Shown: positions 18,636 to 28,081, numbered from the stretch's first letter. The stretch is 64,000 bases of DNA from Neobacillus piezotolerans (GCF_003362805.1 NZ_QNQT01000013.1:1-64000), one strand, 5' to 3'. Made by a program: numbers and translations. Notes: a model not told the origin generated them from the sequence alone.

Positions 18636-20399
18636 GCCCAGATGATCATGCTAGCGGATTGGCATCCGGATATCATTGAATTCATTATTTCGAAAATGCA
18701 AAACCCAAGGATCCTTAGGTTCCTGATTGAAAACACAACCGATGATTGGATACAGAAGCAGGCGAAAAACAAACTTAAGTTCACCCCGCTTACAGAGCAG
18801 GAAAAGGCAATGTACCAAGGAATCATCAATTATAAACATATCCCAGGCTATGGCGGGTTCAGTGAAAGGATCATAGCCGATGCGGAAGAAAAGCTTGCTG
18901 AAGGCGGAAATTACACCGTCCACAATCCTGAGTTTTTAACAGGGGCAAACATTTCCGTTACCCTTACAAAGGAATTCATGGAAGCAGTTGAAAACGACGC
19001 TGAATATGAACTTCGTTTCCCGGCAGTCGAAAGCTACGCCGAGGAAACGATGAAAATTTATAACGAAGAATGGCATAAAGTCGGAGATGTCCGCGAGTGG
19101 GAAAAAATAGGCTATAAAGTCCGTACTTATAAAAAGATTAAAGCGAAAGAACTTTGGAACCTGATTAACATATGCGCCACTTATTCGGCCGAGCCGGGAA
19201 TCTTCTTTATCGACAATGCCAATGACATGACAAACGCCCAGGCATATGGGCAAAAAGTAGTTGCAACCAACCCGTGTGGTGAGCAGCCTCTCGCACCATA
19301 TTCCGTCTGCAACTTGGCTGCCGTAAACTTGGCGGCGATGGCGGACAAAGAAACAAAGACAGTGAACTTTGAAAAACTGAAGAAAACAGTCGCTACTGGC
19401 GTAAGGATGCAGGACAACGTTATTGACTCGACTCCATACTTCCTCGAAGCCAACAAGAAACAAGCCCTTGGCGAACGCCGTGTAGGACTTGGAGTAATGG
19501 GCCTTCACGATCTATTAATTTATTGTGAAACAGAGTACGGATCCGAAGAGGGAAACAAACTTGTTGATAAAGTTTTCGAAACCATTGCAGTAACCGCATA
19601 TAAAACTTCCGTCGAATTGGCGAAGGAAAAAGGAAGCTTCCCATTCCTTGTTGGCCAAACAGATGAGGAAACGAACCGCCTAAGGAAGGCATTCACTGAA
19701 ACAGGTTTTATGCAAAAAATGCCTGAAGAAGTCAGGGAAACCATTTTGGAAAATGGAATCCGAAACTCGCATTTATTGACTGTTGCTCCCACGGGATCTA
19801 CTGGAACCATGGTTGGGGTTTCTACAGGATTGGAACCGTATTTTTCCTTTTCTTACTTCCGTAGCGGAAGGCTTGGCAAGTTCATCGAAGTTAAAGCGGA
19901 TATTGTAAGCGAATTTTTAGAAAAGAATCCAGAAGCGGATCCGGAGAACCTTCCTCACTGGTTTGTGACCGCCATGGAACTTGCTCCTGAAGCGCATGCG
20001 GATGTGCAATGCGTCATCCAGCGCTGGATTGACAGCTCCATCAGCAAAACGGTCAACGCGCCTAAGGGCTACAGCGTTGAACAGGTGGAAAAAGTGTACG
20101 AGCGCCTTTACAAAGGCGGAGCCAAGGGCGGGACGGTCTATGTCGACGGATCGCGTGATTCCCAGGTGCTTACCCTAAAGGCTGAAGAAAACACAGTTGA
20201 AGATTCGGTTGAGCTGAAACAGAAACACAAGCAGCATGTTGTCCTTGTCGACACGATCAGCGACCTTCGCTCCACCGATGTCACAATTGGCTCGGAAGTC
20301 GGCAACACATGCCCGGTATGCCGCAAAGGGAAAGTAAAAGAAATCGGCGGCTGCAACACATGCACAAATTGCAACGCCCAGCTGAAATGCGGTCTATAA
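18636..20399 (+). CDS. nrdJ: Adenosylcobalamin-dependent ribonucleotide reductase NrdJ, exon 2
   Basis: C-terminal 587 codons plus stop, beginning AQMIMLADWHPD. The catalytic finger-loop motif NPCGEQPL holds the thiyl-radical Cys and the Glu; the ATP/substrate-site PTGSTGTMVGVSTGLEP and a Cys-rich tail (CPVCRKGKVKEIGGCNTC, then CNAQLKCGL) that relays electrons from thioredoxin are intact. Only splicing joins this to exon 1; a TTG at 18633, spanning the splice site, could in principle start a truncated product but has no ribosome site. A strong terminator follows. Confidence 0.95.
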   Translation, partial: AQMIMLADWHPDIIEFIISKMQNPRILRFLIENTTDDWIQKQAKNKLKFTPLTEQEKAMYQGIINYKHIPGYGGFSERIIADAEEKLAEGGNYTVHNPEFLTGANISVTLTKEFMEAVENDAEYELRFPAVESYAEETMKIYNEEWHKVGDVREWEKIGYKVRTYKKIKAKELWNLINICATYSAEPGIFFIDNANDMTNAQAYGQKVVATNPCGEQPLAPYSVCNLAAVNLAAMADKETKTVNFEKLKKTVATGVRMQDNVIDSTPYFLEANKKQALGERRVGLGVMGLHDLLIYCETEYGSEEGNKLVDKVFETIAVTAYKTSVELAKEKGSFPFLVGQTDEETNRLRKAFTETGFMQKMPEEVRETILENGIRNSHLLTVAPTGSTGTMVGVSTGLEPYFSFSYFRSGRLGKFIEVKADIVSEFLEKNPEADPENLPHWFVTAMELAPEAHADVQCVIQRWIDSSISKTVNAPKGYSVEQVEKVYERLYKGGAKGGTVYVDGSRDSQVLTLKAEENTVEDSVELKQKHKQHVVLVDTISDLRSTDVTIGSEVGNTCPVCRKGKVKEIGGCNTCTNCNAQLKCGL

Positions 20400-20411
20400 T
20401 TTAATCAACAG

Positions 20412-20444
20412 GAGGATGGAAAAATTTTTCCGTCCTCTTTTTTT
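20412..20444 (+). terminator. Rho-independent terminator after nrdJ
   Basis: GAGGATGGAAAAA and TTTTTCCGTCCTC form a long stem immediately followed by seven T residues. Confidence 0.92.
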
Positions 20445-20509
20445 GTTTCCTGCCTTTCTTTTGCCAATACTACTTTAAATAGAGTTGACCAAAAGAAAGG
20501 AGCCGAGTA

Positions 20510-21535
20510 ATGAAACCGTTCATGCCGCAATTGGTTTATATTGAGCCTCAAGCCTTGGAATATCCGCTTGGCCGTGAACTGAAGGAAAAATTTGAGGGCA
20601 TGGGGATTGAAATCCGGGAAACGACTTCCCATAACCAGGTCCGGGGCATTCCAGGGAACAATGAACTGCAGCAGTACCGGAACGCGAAATCGACATTGGT
20701 TGTAGGTGTCAGGAGAACGCTGAAATTCGACACCTCGAAACCGTCGGCCGAGTACGCCATCCCCCTTGCGACTGGCTGCATGGGCCATTGCCATTACTGC
20801 TACTTACAGACAACGCTTGGTTCAAAGCCCTATATTCGGACGTACGTCAACTTGGACGAAATTTTCGAGCAGGCGCAAAAATACATGGATGAGCGCGCCC
20901 CGGAAATCACCCGATTTGAAGCTGCCTGTACATCGGATATTGTCGGAATCGACCATTTGACGCATTCCCTTAAAAAAGCCATCGAGTTTATCGGAAAGAC
21001 TGAATTTGGGCAATTGCGGTTCGTGACAAAATACCATCATGTCGACCATTTGCTCGATGCGGAGCATAATGGCAAAACCCGTTTCAGATTCAGCGTAAAC
21101 TCCCGGTATGTCATCAAAAACTTTGAACCTGGCACTTCCTCTTTTGATGAAAGGCTTGAAGCGGCAAGGAAAGTGGCCAACGCCGGTTATCCGCTCGGAT
21201 TTATCGTCGCTCCGATTTACCGGCATGAAGGCTGGGAGGAAGGCTACCAGGAGCTGTTTGAACGGCTCAGGGCGGCGCTTGATGGTGTTTTCATCAACAA
21301 GCTTTCATTTGAAATGATTCAGCACCGGTTCACGAAGCCGGCGAAAAATGTCATCCTGAAGCGGTACCCGAAAACAAAACTTGAAATGGATGAAGAAAAA
21401 CGGAAATATAAATGGGGACGTTACGGGATTGGCAAATATGTTTACCCGACGGAAGAAGCCGCGGAACTTGAAAGGACAATCCGTGGATACATTAGCGAAT
21501 ATTTCCCCGAAGCCGAAGTGCAGTACTTTACGTGA
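20510..21535 (+). CDS. splB: Spore photoproduct lyase
   Basis: A 341-aa radical SAM enzyme that directly reverses the spore photoproduct (5-thyminyl-5,6-dihydrothymine) during germination. The Fe-S motif CMGHCHYC (Cys90, 94, 97) and the H-atom donor Cys140 in EAACTSD correspond to the known catalytic residues. AAAGGAG lies upstream of the ATG. The splA regulator gene that precedes splB in B. subtilis is absent; only 65 nt separate splB from the nrdJ terminator. Expected to be forespore-expressed. Confidence 0.96.
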   Translation: MKPFMPQLVYIEPQALEYPLGRELKEKFEGMGIEIRETTSHNQVRGIPGNNELQQYRNAKSTLVVGVRRTLKFDTSKPSAEYAIPLATGCMGHCHYCYLQTTLGSKPYIRTYVNLDEIFEQAQKYMDERAPEITRFEAACTSDIVGIDHLTHSLKKAIEFIGKTEFGQLRFVTKYHHVDHLLDAEHNGKTRFRFSVNSRYVIKNFEPGTSSFDERLEAARKVANAGYPLGFIVAPIYRHEGWEEGYQELFERLRAALDGVFINKLSFEMIQHRFTKPAKNVILKRYPKTKLEMDEEKRKYKWGRYGIGKYVYPTEEAAELERTIRGYISEYFPEAEVQYFT

Positions 21536-21586
21536 ACAATTGCCATTTGTGAAAATTTTCAATTTGTCCACAGTACTATATTGGCA

Positions 21587-21635
21587 GGAAGCCGCTTAAA
21601 GATGTAGGAGGACTACATCGACGGGAGTGGCTTCC
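21587..21635 (+). promoter_or_regulatory. Structured 5' leader of yqhO
   Basis: GGAAGCC (21587-21593) pairs with GGCTTCC (21629-21635), which abuts the ATG. Inside lies a second perfect hairpin, GATGTAG (21601-21607) with CTACATC (21613-21619), whose loop carries GAGGA. The ribosome site GGGAG is within the outer stem-loop. The structure could limit translation; no ligand family is recognised. Confidence 0.5.
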
Positions 21636-22520
21636 ATGCTGATAGATGGAGTTTTTTCCGGTGGCGGCATAAAAGGATTCGCGCTGGTTGGCGCCTGCGA
21701 AGCGATCGAAAGGCGGGGCTTCAGGTTTTGCAGGGTTGCGGGGACAAGCGCCGGTTCTATAGTGGCGAGCCTAATTTCCGCGGGATATTCAAGTGGGGAG
21801 ATGCATGCCCTGCTTGACGAACTGGACCTTTCAGATTTATTGGACTCAAGGAAATTGCTTATCCCGGGCCCGGTGACAAAATGGATCCTCTTGTATCGGA
21901 AATTGGGCTTATATAAAGGGGAAGCGCTTGAAAATTGGCTTGCTGAAACACTTGCCTTAAAGGGATTAAGGACATTCGGTGACCTTCCCCCGGATGCGCT
22001 TCGAGTCGTGGCTTCCGACCTGACAAACGGAAAGATGATCATCCTTCCCGATGATCTACCGAAATACGGGCTATCACCAACAACTTTCCCGGTAGCGAAG
22101 GCTGTTAGGATGAGCTGCAGCATCCCTTATTTTTTTGAACCGGTAAAGCTTGCAGCGGAGGGAGGGAAAAATATTATCGTTGACGGAGGGGTGCTGAGCA
22201 ATTTTCCAATGTGGCTTTTTGACAGGGAAAACGTAAAAAAGGTCAGGCCGGTCCTTGGAATCCAGCTGAGCCATGAACCAGAGAACCATCCACAGCACAA
22301 AATCAAAAATGCCATCCAGCTTTTTGAGGCATTGTTTGAAACAATGAAAGATGCGCATGACGCGAGATATATTTCAAGGAAACACGCGAAAAACATCATT
22401 TTCATTCCAACAGCAGGAGTGGCCTCCACGGAGTTTGGGTTGACAGCGGAGAAAAAAGAAAAGCTGATTAGCCATGGCCGGCAATGCGCGGAGACCTTTT
22501 TTAGAAAATGGAGCTATTAA
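21636..22520 (+). CDS. yqhO: Patatin-like phospholipase family protein (YqhO)
   Basis: A 294-aa patatin-fold lipid hydrolase. The oxyanion loop GGGIKG, nucleophile GTSAGS and catalytic Asp in VDGGVLSNFP are all present, so it should be an active serine-aspartate acyl hydrolase; the substrate is unknown. The ATG at 21636 is the start that gives the usual MLIDGVFSGGGIKG opening. In B. subtilis yqhN (mntR) stands before yqhO; here nrdJ and splB occupy that place. Confidence 0.9.
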   Translation: MLIDGVFSGGGIKGFALVGACEAIERRGFRFCRVAGTSAGSIVASLISAGYSSGEMHALLDELDLSDLLDSRKLLIPGPVTKWILLYRKLGLYKGEALENWLAETLALKGLRTFGDLPPDALRVVASDLTNGKMIILPDDLPKYGLSPTTFPVAKAVRMSCSIPYFFEPVKLAAEGGKNIIVDGGVLSNFPMWLFDRENVKKVRPVLGIQLSHEPENHPQHKIKNAIQLFEALFETMKDAHDARYISRKHAKNIIFIPTAGVASTEFGLTAEKKEKLISHGRQCAETFFRKWSY

Positions 22521-22529
22521 TCTAAAAAG

Positions 22530-22564
22530 AAAAACCGGATTTCCTAAAAGGAAGCCCGGTTTTT
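22530..22564. terminator. Bidirectional terminator between yqhO and yqhP
   Basis: AAAAACCGG and CCGGTTTTT are the outer stem, with a TTTCCT/AGGAA inner stem. It serves the convergent yqhO and yqhP genes and overlaps the 3' end of yqhP. Confidence 0.88.
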
Positions 22565-22921
22565 CTTCTTGCCTTTTTTGCCTTCTATGACCGTCAGGTG
22601 AGCCGCCGCTTTCTTTTTCGGCTTCCTTAATGATGCGAGTGAACCATGGATGACATTGCGCCCGGCAGAGTCGTTTTTATGTCCGTTCCGTTTTCTGGAT
22701 TCCCTGGCAGCCTTGAGGAATGCCCGTTGCTCTTTCCTTGCGGGACCGGGGCCGGCGCCAATAAATCGGCGGAAAATTAAATATACAATAAAGCTGATCA
22801 GGGCAATGAGTGCGATTCTCCGGATAAAGCCTACGGGATTATCAACGAGCATCCCGACCATGCCAATCGCCGCCAAAAGTATAAGTGCGCCTGCAAAAAG
22901 AACGGATTTCCGTTTTTTCAA
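22544..22921 (-). CDS. yqhP: SA1362-like/YqhP membrane protein
   Basis: A 125-aa protein with two membrane helices (about residues 8-25 and 33-52) and a strongly basic C-terminal tail (KKKAAAHL...KKGKKKN). Function unknown; position and type match YqhP. A TTG at 22921 is preferred as start because AGGGAGGTGG stands just upstream; the frame is open to another TTG at 22963 without a clear site. Basic tail suggests a contact with membrane or nucleic acid, which is only a guess. Confidence 0.8.
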   Translation of the reverse strand: MKKRKSVLFAGALILLAAIGMVGMLVDNPVGFIRRIALIALISFIVYLIFRRFIGAGPGPARKEQRAFLKAARESRKRNGHKNDSAGRNVIHGSLASLRKPKKKAAAHLTVIEGKKGKKKNRASF

Positions 22922-22987
22922 GATAGCCACCTCCCTAAGAGCATCATAAGCATATTCCCCCAATTTTAAACACGCGCTAGAAGGAAT

Positions 22988-23932
22988 TTAGACAATTTCT
23001 TCTGTTGCTTTTTGTGTTTCACTATCCTTTTCCATTTTTAGAAGTTCTTTAAACGAGAGGATGGCGATTTCCGCCTGGCTGTCGTCAGGTTCTTTTGTTG
23101 TCAAAAGCTGAAGCCAGAGCCCGGGAAGCCCGAGCCACCTGAGGATAGGAACATCACGGAGCTTATTTGTAAGCTGAAGGACTTCGAAAGAGATTCCAAG
23201 CACGACAGGGATAAGCGCGAGACGGTTTAATAGGCGGACCCACAATGGTTCTGCCGGAACAAGCATGTAGACGAACACACCGACAATAACCGTAAATAAA
23301 ATAAAGCTTGAACCGCATCGGTAATGAAGGCGTGAGCTGGACTGGACGTTTTTAACAGTCAGCTCCAATCCGCTTTCGAAACAGTTGATTACTTTATGCT
23401 CCGCCCCATGGTATTGGAATACCCTTTTTACGAGAGGGGTAAGCGATACAGTATATATATATGCAAGAAGCAGGATCAGTTTGATAAGGCCTTCGATTAG
23501 GACCTGGGCGGGACGGCCTGGAAAAATCGGTGATGCCAGGTGGGCCAGGAAGGCGGGAATGAGCGTGAAAAGGAATTTCCCGAAAAGAAAGGAGATAACC
23601 CCCACTGCCGCGACGCCAAGATACATGGAGAGCTTGGACGTTTCCTGCTTTTCAATTAATTCATCGTCCTTCGGGTCTATATCATAGCGTTCAGTTGAAA
23701 AATTCAGGTGTTTTGAGCCGTTCGCGCTTGCTTCCACGATTGCGGCGATTCCCCGGAGAAAAGGGATTTTCTTCAAGGAAGCGACAAACGGGTGGGTTTT
23801 GCGGGGCAACCGGAAATAATCGACCGATCCATCTTTCCGCCGGACTGCTGTAACATAGTGATATTTTCCGCCAAACATCACCCCTTCGACGACCGCTTGC
23901 CCTCCGTATATTGGTTTTTTTTCATTTGCCAT
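22988..23932 (-). CDS. yqhQ: DUF1385 family membrane protein (YqhQ)
   Basis: A 314-aa polytopic protein with the DUF1385 hallmarks GGQAVVEGVMF at the N-terminus, YHGAEHKVINCFE in the middle and RCGSSFILFT. About five membrane segments span residues 105-285. Function unknown, though the invariant His/Glu/Cys residues suggest metal or substrate binding. It lies 66 nt upstream of yqhP on the same strand. Confidence 0.92.
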   Translation of the reverse strand: MANEKKPIYGGQAVVEGVMFGGKYHYVTAVRRKDGSVDYFRLPRKTHPFVASLKKIPFLRGIAAIVEASANGSKHLNFSTERYDIDPKDDELIEKQETSKLSMYLGVAAVGVISFLFGKFLFTLIPAFLAHLASPIFPGRPAQVLIEGLIKLILLLAYIYTVSLTPLVKRVFQYHGAEHKVINCFESGLELTVKNVQSSSRLHYRCGSSFILFTVIVGVFVYMLVPAEPLWVRLLNRLALIPVVLGISFEVLQLTNKLRDVPILRWLGLPGLWLQLLTTKEPDDSQAEIAILSFKELLKMEKDSETQKATEEIV

Positions 23933-24132
23933 TCTTACACCAACCTAATCATGAAGTTGCACACTCAGCTGCAGGCTGGATGTACTTGCCTATATTTTAC
24001 TAGAAAAACGCTAAAACAACTAGGTTTGACTTTCCTTTTCCGACTAAAAATCTGCTTATCATGAAGGAAAAATGGATTAACCGTACATACTATGCCAGAC
24101 AAATGAACTCTTTTAAAAAAGGATTGGTAACA

Positions 24133-24618
24133 ATGGAAAACAATAATGTTAAGGAAAATAAGGGTTTATCCGGTGATAACGGATTTGGAAAGCTCGTTTT
24201 GCTAACCGGCTTGTGGGGAGGTTTAATCTGGAGTTTCATCGGCCAAATAGGCTATTATTTTCATTTTACTAAAATTGCCCCCAGGGTGGTCCTCGGTCCA
24301 TGGGCGCTTGGGTCGTGGAAAAATGGCTGGTTGGGAACATTGGTCGCAATTGTCCTGATTGGGATTGTTTCAATTGGGGCTTCCTTTATTTATGCAGCGT
24401 TGTTAAAGAAAAGGGATGGGCTGCTTTCTGGCATCATATATGGGGTTCTTTTGTTCCTGCTTATTTTTTTCCTTTTAAATCCGATGTTTCCCGGAATTTC
24501 GCCTTTTGGTGCGATTGATAAAAATACATTGGTAACTTCCATTTGCCTGTTCATCCTTTACGGCGTTTTCATCGGGTATTCGATTTCCTGGGACTATCGT
24601 AATCGGGGGGAGTCCTGA
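24133..24618 (+). CDS. yqhR: YqhR family conserved membrane protein
   Basis: A 161-aa protein with four predicted membrane helices. The WGGLIWSFIGQIGYYFHFT and PFGAIDKNTLVTSICLFILYG stretches are typical of YqhR. Function unknown. The ATG at 24133 is used with AAAGGA about 10 nt upstream; an in-frame ATG at 24103 would add ten basic residues. It is divergent from yqhQ and precedes aroQ. Confidence 0.82.
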   Translation: MENNNVKENKGLSGDNGFGKLVLLTGLWGGLIWSFIGQIGYYFHFTKIAPRVVLGPWALGSWKNGWLGTLVAIVLIGIVSIGASFIYAALLKKRDGLLSGIIYGVLLFLLIFFLLNPMFPGISPFGAIDKNTLVTSICLFILYGVFIGYSISWDYRNRGES

Positions 24619-24717
24619 AAAGTATCCCAGTAGGAGAATGGACCGGAGTATGATAGAATGATTTAGAAAATAATGCCCCGGCTTAGGGGCAAATTCAAGA
24701 TTTGGGGAAATCGGATT

Positions 24718-25167
24718 ATGAAGAAATTTTTGCTGTTAAATGGGCCGAATTTGAACATGCTTGGTAAACGGGAACCCGGAGTCTATGGGCAGGGGACATT
24801 GAAAGACGTCGAGTCCGCCGTTGCCAATCTTGCCGCCGCCAATGGGGCGGAGGTTGAGTGCAGGCAATCGAATCATGAAGGAACCCTTGTCGACTGGCTT
24901 CAGGAAGCGGAAGAAGCCGGGTTTACGGGGGTTATTTTTAATCCGGGCGCATATACACACTATAGCTATGCGATTCGGGATGCGATTGCAGGAATCCGGG
25001 TCCCTGTTATCGAAGTACATATATCGAATATCCATGCACGGGAAAATTTCAGGCATACTTCTGTTACGGCTGCTGTTTGCCGCGGGCAAATTAGCGGTTT
25101 GGGCGCAAAAGGATATGAACTTGCCTTAATTGCCCTGATGGAAATGGAGAAGGAGAGGGAACTGTAA
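24718..25167 (+). CDS. aroQ: 3-dehydroquinate dehydratase, type II
   Basis: A 149-aa dodecameric enzyme of the shikimate pathway converting 3-dehydroquinate to 3-dehydroshikimate. [18 protein letters not shown] holds the catalytic Arg and Tyr; NPGAYTHYS and EVHISN hold the active-site Asn and His. The ATG at 24718 gives the standard family N-terminus. Its stop shares one base with the yqhT start. Confidence 0.95.
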   Translation: MKKFLLLNGPNLNMLGKREPGVYGQGTLKDVESAVANLAAANGAEVECRQSNHEGTLVDWLQEAEEAGFTGVIFNPGAYTHYSYAIRDAIAGIRVPVIEVHISNIHARENFRHTSVTAAVCRGQISGLGAKGYELALIALMEMEKEREL

Positions 25168-26228
25168 TGTCAAAACTGGAGAAACTGAGGAATGAGTTCG
25201 GCAAATTAGGAATTGACGGAATGCTGATTACGAGCGGGTTTAACCGCCGTTATATCTCCAATTTCACTGGGTCTGCCGGCGCTGTTTTGATTAGCGGGGA
25301 AAAGGCATTTTTTATTACCGATTTCAGGTATGTTGAACAGGCATCGAATCAATGCGAGGGCTTTGAAGTTGTAAAGCACGGTGGCACGATGCAGGAAGAA
25401 GTTGCCCAGCAGGCAAAGCGACTGGGAATAACAAAGCTTGGCTTTGAGCAAAATCATGTTACATATGCGCTGTATAAGTCGTATGAAAAGGTTTATGAAG
25501 GAGAACTCGTTCCGGTCGATGGTGCGATTGAAAAGTTGCGCTTGATTAAGACGGATGCAGAGATTAAGATATTAAAGGAAGCAGCGGGCATTGCAGATGC
25601 TGCGTTTACACATATCCTGGAGTTTATCCGTCCGGGCAAAACAGAACTTGAAGTTTCAAATGAGCTTGAATTTTTCATGCGGAAGGCTGGAGCCTCTTCC
25701 TCTTCTTTTGATATCATCGTCGCTTCTGGCCACCGTTCGGCTTTGCCTCATGGGGTCGCCAGCGATAAAGTGATCGAGACTGGCGATTTTGTAACTCTTG
25801 ATTTTGGTGCCTATTATAAAGGGTATGTATCTGATATAACCAGGACCGTTTCGGTGGGTGCCGCTGACCAGAAGTTAAGGGATATCTATGATATTGTGCT
25901 TGAAGCCCAGCTTCGCGGCATGGCCGGCATTAAGCCAGGCATGACAGGCAAGGAAGCCGATGCGCTAACCCGCAACCTTATTTCCGAAAAGGGCTATGGC
26001 GAACATTTTGGCCATTCCACTGGCCATGGCATCGGGCTTGAAGTCCATGAAGGGCCGTCCCTGTCAAGGATTTCCGAGACGATCCTTGAACCGGGCATGG
26101 TTGTCACCGTGGAACCAGGCATTTATATTCCTGGGCTTGGCGGCGTACGTATCGAGGATGATACTGTGATAACGCTTGACCACAATGAATCCCTTACGCA
26201 CTCAACGAAGGAACTGATCATTCTTTAA
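25167..26228 (+). CDS. yqhT: M24 family Xaa-Pro aminopeptidase (YqhT)
   Basis: A 353-aa pita-bread-fold metallopeptidase. The dimetal ligands appear in [16 protein letters not shown], the catalytic His in [13 protein letters not shown] and the two Glu in EPGIYIPG and VRIEDDT. It likely removes N-terminal residues before proline. It overlaps aroQ by one base and is followed by efp after 19 nt, the conserved Bacillus arrangement in which the peptidase and EF-P are co-transcribed. Confidence 0.92.
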   Translation: MSKLEKLRNEFGKLGIDGMLITSGFNRRYISNFTGSAGAVLISGEKAFFITDFRYVEQASNQCEGFEVVKHGGTMQEEVAQQAKRLGITKLGFEQNHVTYALYKSYEKVYEGELVPVDGAIEKLRLIKTDAEIKILKEAAGIADAAFTHILEFIRPGKTELEVSNELEFFMRKAGASSSSFDIIVASGHRSALPHGVASDKVIETGDFVTLDFGAYYKGYVSDITRTVSVGAADQKLRDIYDIVLEAQLRGMAGIKPGMTGKEADALTRNLISEKGYGEHFGHSTGHGIGLEVHEGPSLSRISETILEPGMVVTVEPGIYIPGLGGVRIEDDTVITLDHNESLTHSTKELIIL

Positions 26229-26247
26229 GGAACTAGGAGGAACACAA

Positions 26248-26805
26248 ATGATTTCAGTTAACGATTTCCGTACAGGGCTAACGATCGAGGTAGACGGTGG
26301 CATTTGGCGGGTTATGGATTTCCAGCATGTCAAACCGGGAAAAGGCGCGGCTTTTGTCCGTTCAAAACTTCGCAATCTCCGCACAGGCAATGTGAATGAA
26401 AAAACATTCCGAGCCGGGGAGAAAGTCGCGAAAGCTCAAATTGACAATCGCAGGATGCAATATCTTTATGCAAGCGGCGAGCAGCACATTTTCATGGACA
26501 ATGAATCCTATGAGCAAATCGAGCTGCCAGCAAGCGTGATTGAATACGAATTAAAATTCCTTCAGGAAAACATGGAAGTTTCCATTATGATGTACCATGG
26601 AGAAACACTCGGTGTTGAACTTCCGAATACAGTTGAACTTGAAGTAACTGAAACAGAGCCGGGAATCAAGGGAGATACAGCTTCCGGCGGTTCCAAACCG
26701 GCTACAATGGAAACTGGCCTTGTTGTCCATGTGCCATTTTTCGTAAACCAGGGTGACCGTCTGATCATTAATACGACAGATGGCAGCTATGTATCACGCG
26801 CGTAA
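26248..26805 (+). CDS. efp: Elongation factor P
   Basis: A 185-aa translation factor that relieves ribosome stalling at proline runs. Lys32 in KPGKGAAFV is the residue that Bacillus modifies post-translationally. The three-domain layout ends in the canonical [22 protein letters not shown] precedes the ATG. A terminator 24 nt downstream closes the yqhR-aroQ-yqhT-efp group. Confidence 0.97.
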   Translation: MISVNDFRTGLTIEVDGGIWRVMDFQHVKPGKGAAFVRSKLRNLRTGNVNEKTFRAGEKVAKAQIDNRRMQYLYASGEQHIFMDNESYEQIELPASVIEYELKFLQENMEVSIMMYHGETLGVELPNTVELEVTETEPGIKGDTASGGSKPATMETGLVVHVPFFVNQGDRLIINTTDGSYVSRA

Positions 26806-26828
26806 TTCCCGATAAAAAATTAAAATGA

Positions 26829-26861
26829 ATCCGGCCCCGCTATATGGGAGCCGGATTTTTT
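26829..26861 (+). terminator. Rho-independent terminator after efp
   Basis: ATCCGGC and GCCGGAT stem with a T6 tail. Confidence 0.9.
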
Positions 26862-27021
26862 CATTTCCTGCCAGAGGTACCCTTAGTATATTTCAAAAAT
26901 TTTATTCTTCTGTTCCATCAAATCATGTGCCATCGTTAACAAAGTGTTCGCGTATTCTGCTAAGTTTCTGCATATTTATTTTTTATATTAACTGTAAGCC
27001 GGATAAAAAGGAGAATGTACA

Positions 27022-27507
27022 ATGAACATGACTCACTATATGGGATTGCTAGCGGATAACCAGCCCTGGAACCTGCTCATTTTTATGGCAGCGGTCGTCA
27101 TTCTCGCGGAAACGATCGCCATAACAGAGCTTGGAATACTATTTACAGGCAGTTACAATGGCAGGTTACGGAAAGTTAACAAAATCTCGAGCATAATAGC
27201 TGGTATTTATTTCTCCGGCATCTTTGTTTATTTGATGAAAAATGCGTGGCTGCCTCTTACCCTGAACGGTGGATGGCATGGATGGATCGATTTTGTCGCG
27301 GTAACTTTTTATCTCCTTGGTATAGTCCCATTGCTCGGAATGGCCCTGCTTGATATGGGAATCGTCATGAAAAATAGCCCTGAACGAAGAAAAATGAAGC
27401 TGCATGTTTCATTCGTCGGGCTTTTCCTCATAGTGGCCCATGTAGCGATGATTTTTGGCATGCTCGACCCGACGCTAGGCGGCGGGCACGATATGCACAA
27501 TATGTAA
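27022..27507 (+). CDS. Small polytopic membrane protein of unknown function (possibly DUF6803 type)
   Basis: A 161-aa protein with about four membrane segments (residues 18-40, 56-74, 85-107 and 127-147) and a His/Met-rich tail (GGGHDMHNM). Conserved-looking polar residues inside the helices (AETIAITELGILF) suggest a functional pore or cofactor site. Ribosome site AAGGAG precedes ATG; an in-frame ATG two codons in (27028) is possible. It is the first gene of the block that separates efp from spoIIIAA. The family name is uncertain. Confidence 0.65.
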   Translation: MNMTHYMGLLADNQPWNLLIFMAAVVILAETIAITELGILFTGSYNGRLRKVNKISSIIAGIYFSGIFVYLMKNAWLPLTLNGGWHGWIDFVAVTFYLLGIVPLLGMALLDMGIVMKNSPERRKMKLHVSFVGLFLIVAHVAMIFGMLDPTLGGGHDMHNM

Positions 27508-27512
27508 ACCCC

Positions 27513-27553
27513 AAGGCCGGCTGCATCGGTAACCCCGATAGCCGGCCTTTTTT
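27513..27553 (+). terminator. Rho-independent terminator
   Basis: AAGGCCGGC pairs with GCCGGCCTT, with an inner ATCGG/CCGAT stem, then a T-tract. Confidence 0.92.
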
Positions 27554-27574
27554 GGATTTTGTATTTCTATAAGA

Positions 27575-27868
27575 GGCGCTAACCGGGCGCCTACGCATTT
27601 CTATTTGTCCAGCTCCGGCGCCCAGCGCCTAGTGTACTTCGGTCCCCTCGCTACGATAAGTCAACATCGGGGACCTCCAGTCCATACGGCGCTAACCGGG
27701 CGCCTACGCTTTTCTATTTGTCCAGCTCCGGCGCCCAGCGCCTAGTGTACTTCGGTCCCCTCGCTACGATAAGTCAACATTGATTCGCTTAGGCTCATCG
27801 TGTTTCCTTTATCTCCATCGGGGTCCTCCAGTCCATACGGCGCTAAACGGGCGCCTACGCTTTTCTTT
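27575..27868. repeat. Tandem cluster of interspersed intergenic repeats
   Basis: Three consecutive units each open with GGCGCTAA(C/A)CGGGCGCC. Unit A is 27575-27687 (113 bp), unit B 27688-27838 (151 bp) and unit C is a 30-bp stub from 27839. A and B share about 110 bp, including TCCAGCTCCGGCGCCCAGCG and ACTTCGGTCCCCTCGCTACG; B carries a 38-bp segment (about 27780-27818) missing in A. The units are GC-rich and can fold. Similar elements are scattered in intergenic regions of many Bacillaceae. The rest of the gap to 27974 holds only a promoter-like AT-rich stretch. Confidence 0.88.
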
Positions 27869-27974
27869 TAAGCATAAACTTATGAAGATATTGTGAAGAT
27901 TTCCATTTGTAATTATGAACATTTTTTTAAAACCGGCTAGGGTAACTAGTAATCGTCCGCTAGGGGGGACTACA

Positions 27975-28064
27975 ATGAACATAATCAATCGTAATCAAGT
28001 GGGAAATGTGATTATTGGTGTGGCGGCCAGCCATATGCCGGTATTCCCGTTGCCCCCAGAATAA
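27975..28064 (+). CDS. Candidate 29-residue leader or small protein
   Basis: ATG with a very strong site (AGGGGGGA, 6-8 nt upstream) opens a 29-codon frame, MNIINRNQVGNVIIGVAASH then MPVFPLPPE, ending 17 nt before the response-regulator start. It is mildly hydrophobic in the centre. It may be a small protein or a leader whose translation affects the regulator gene. No homologue is recognised, so coding status rests on the ribosome site alone. Confidence 0.45.
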   Translation: MNIINRNQVGNVIIGVAASHMPVFPLPPE

Positions 28065-28081
28065 GGGAGGCTCCATGCCTG

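Noticed and set aside
27575-27868. CRISPR array
   Set aside because: Units are 113-151 bp with no short constant repeat and no variable spacers; no cas genes nearby.
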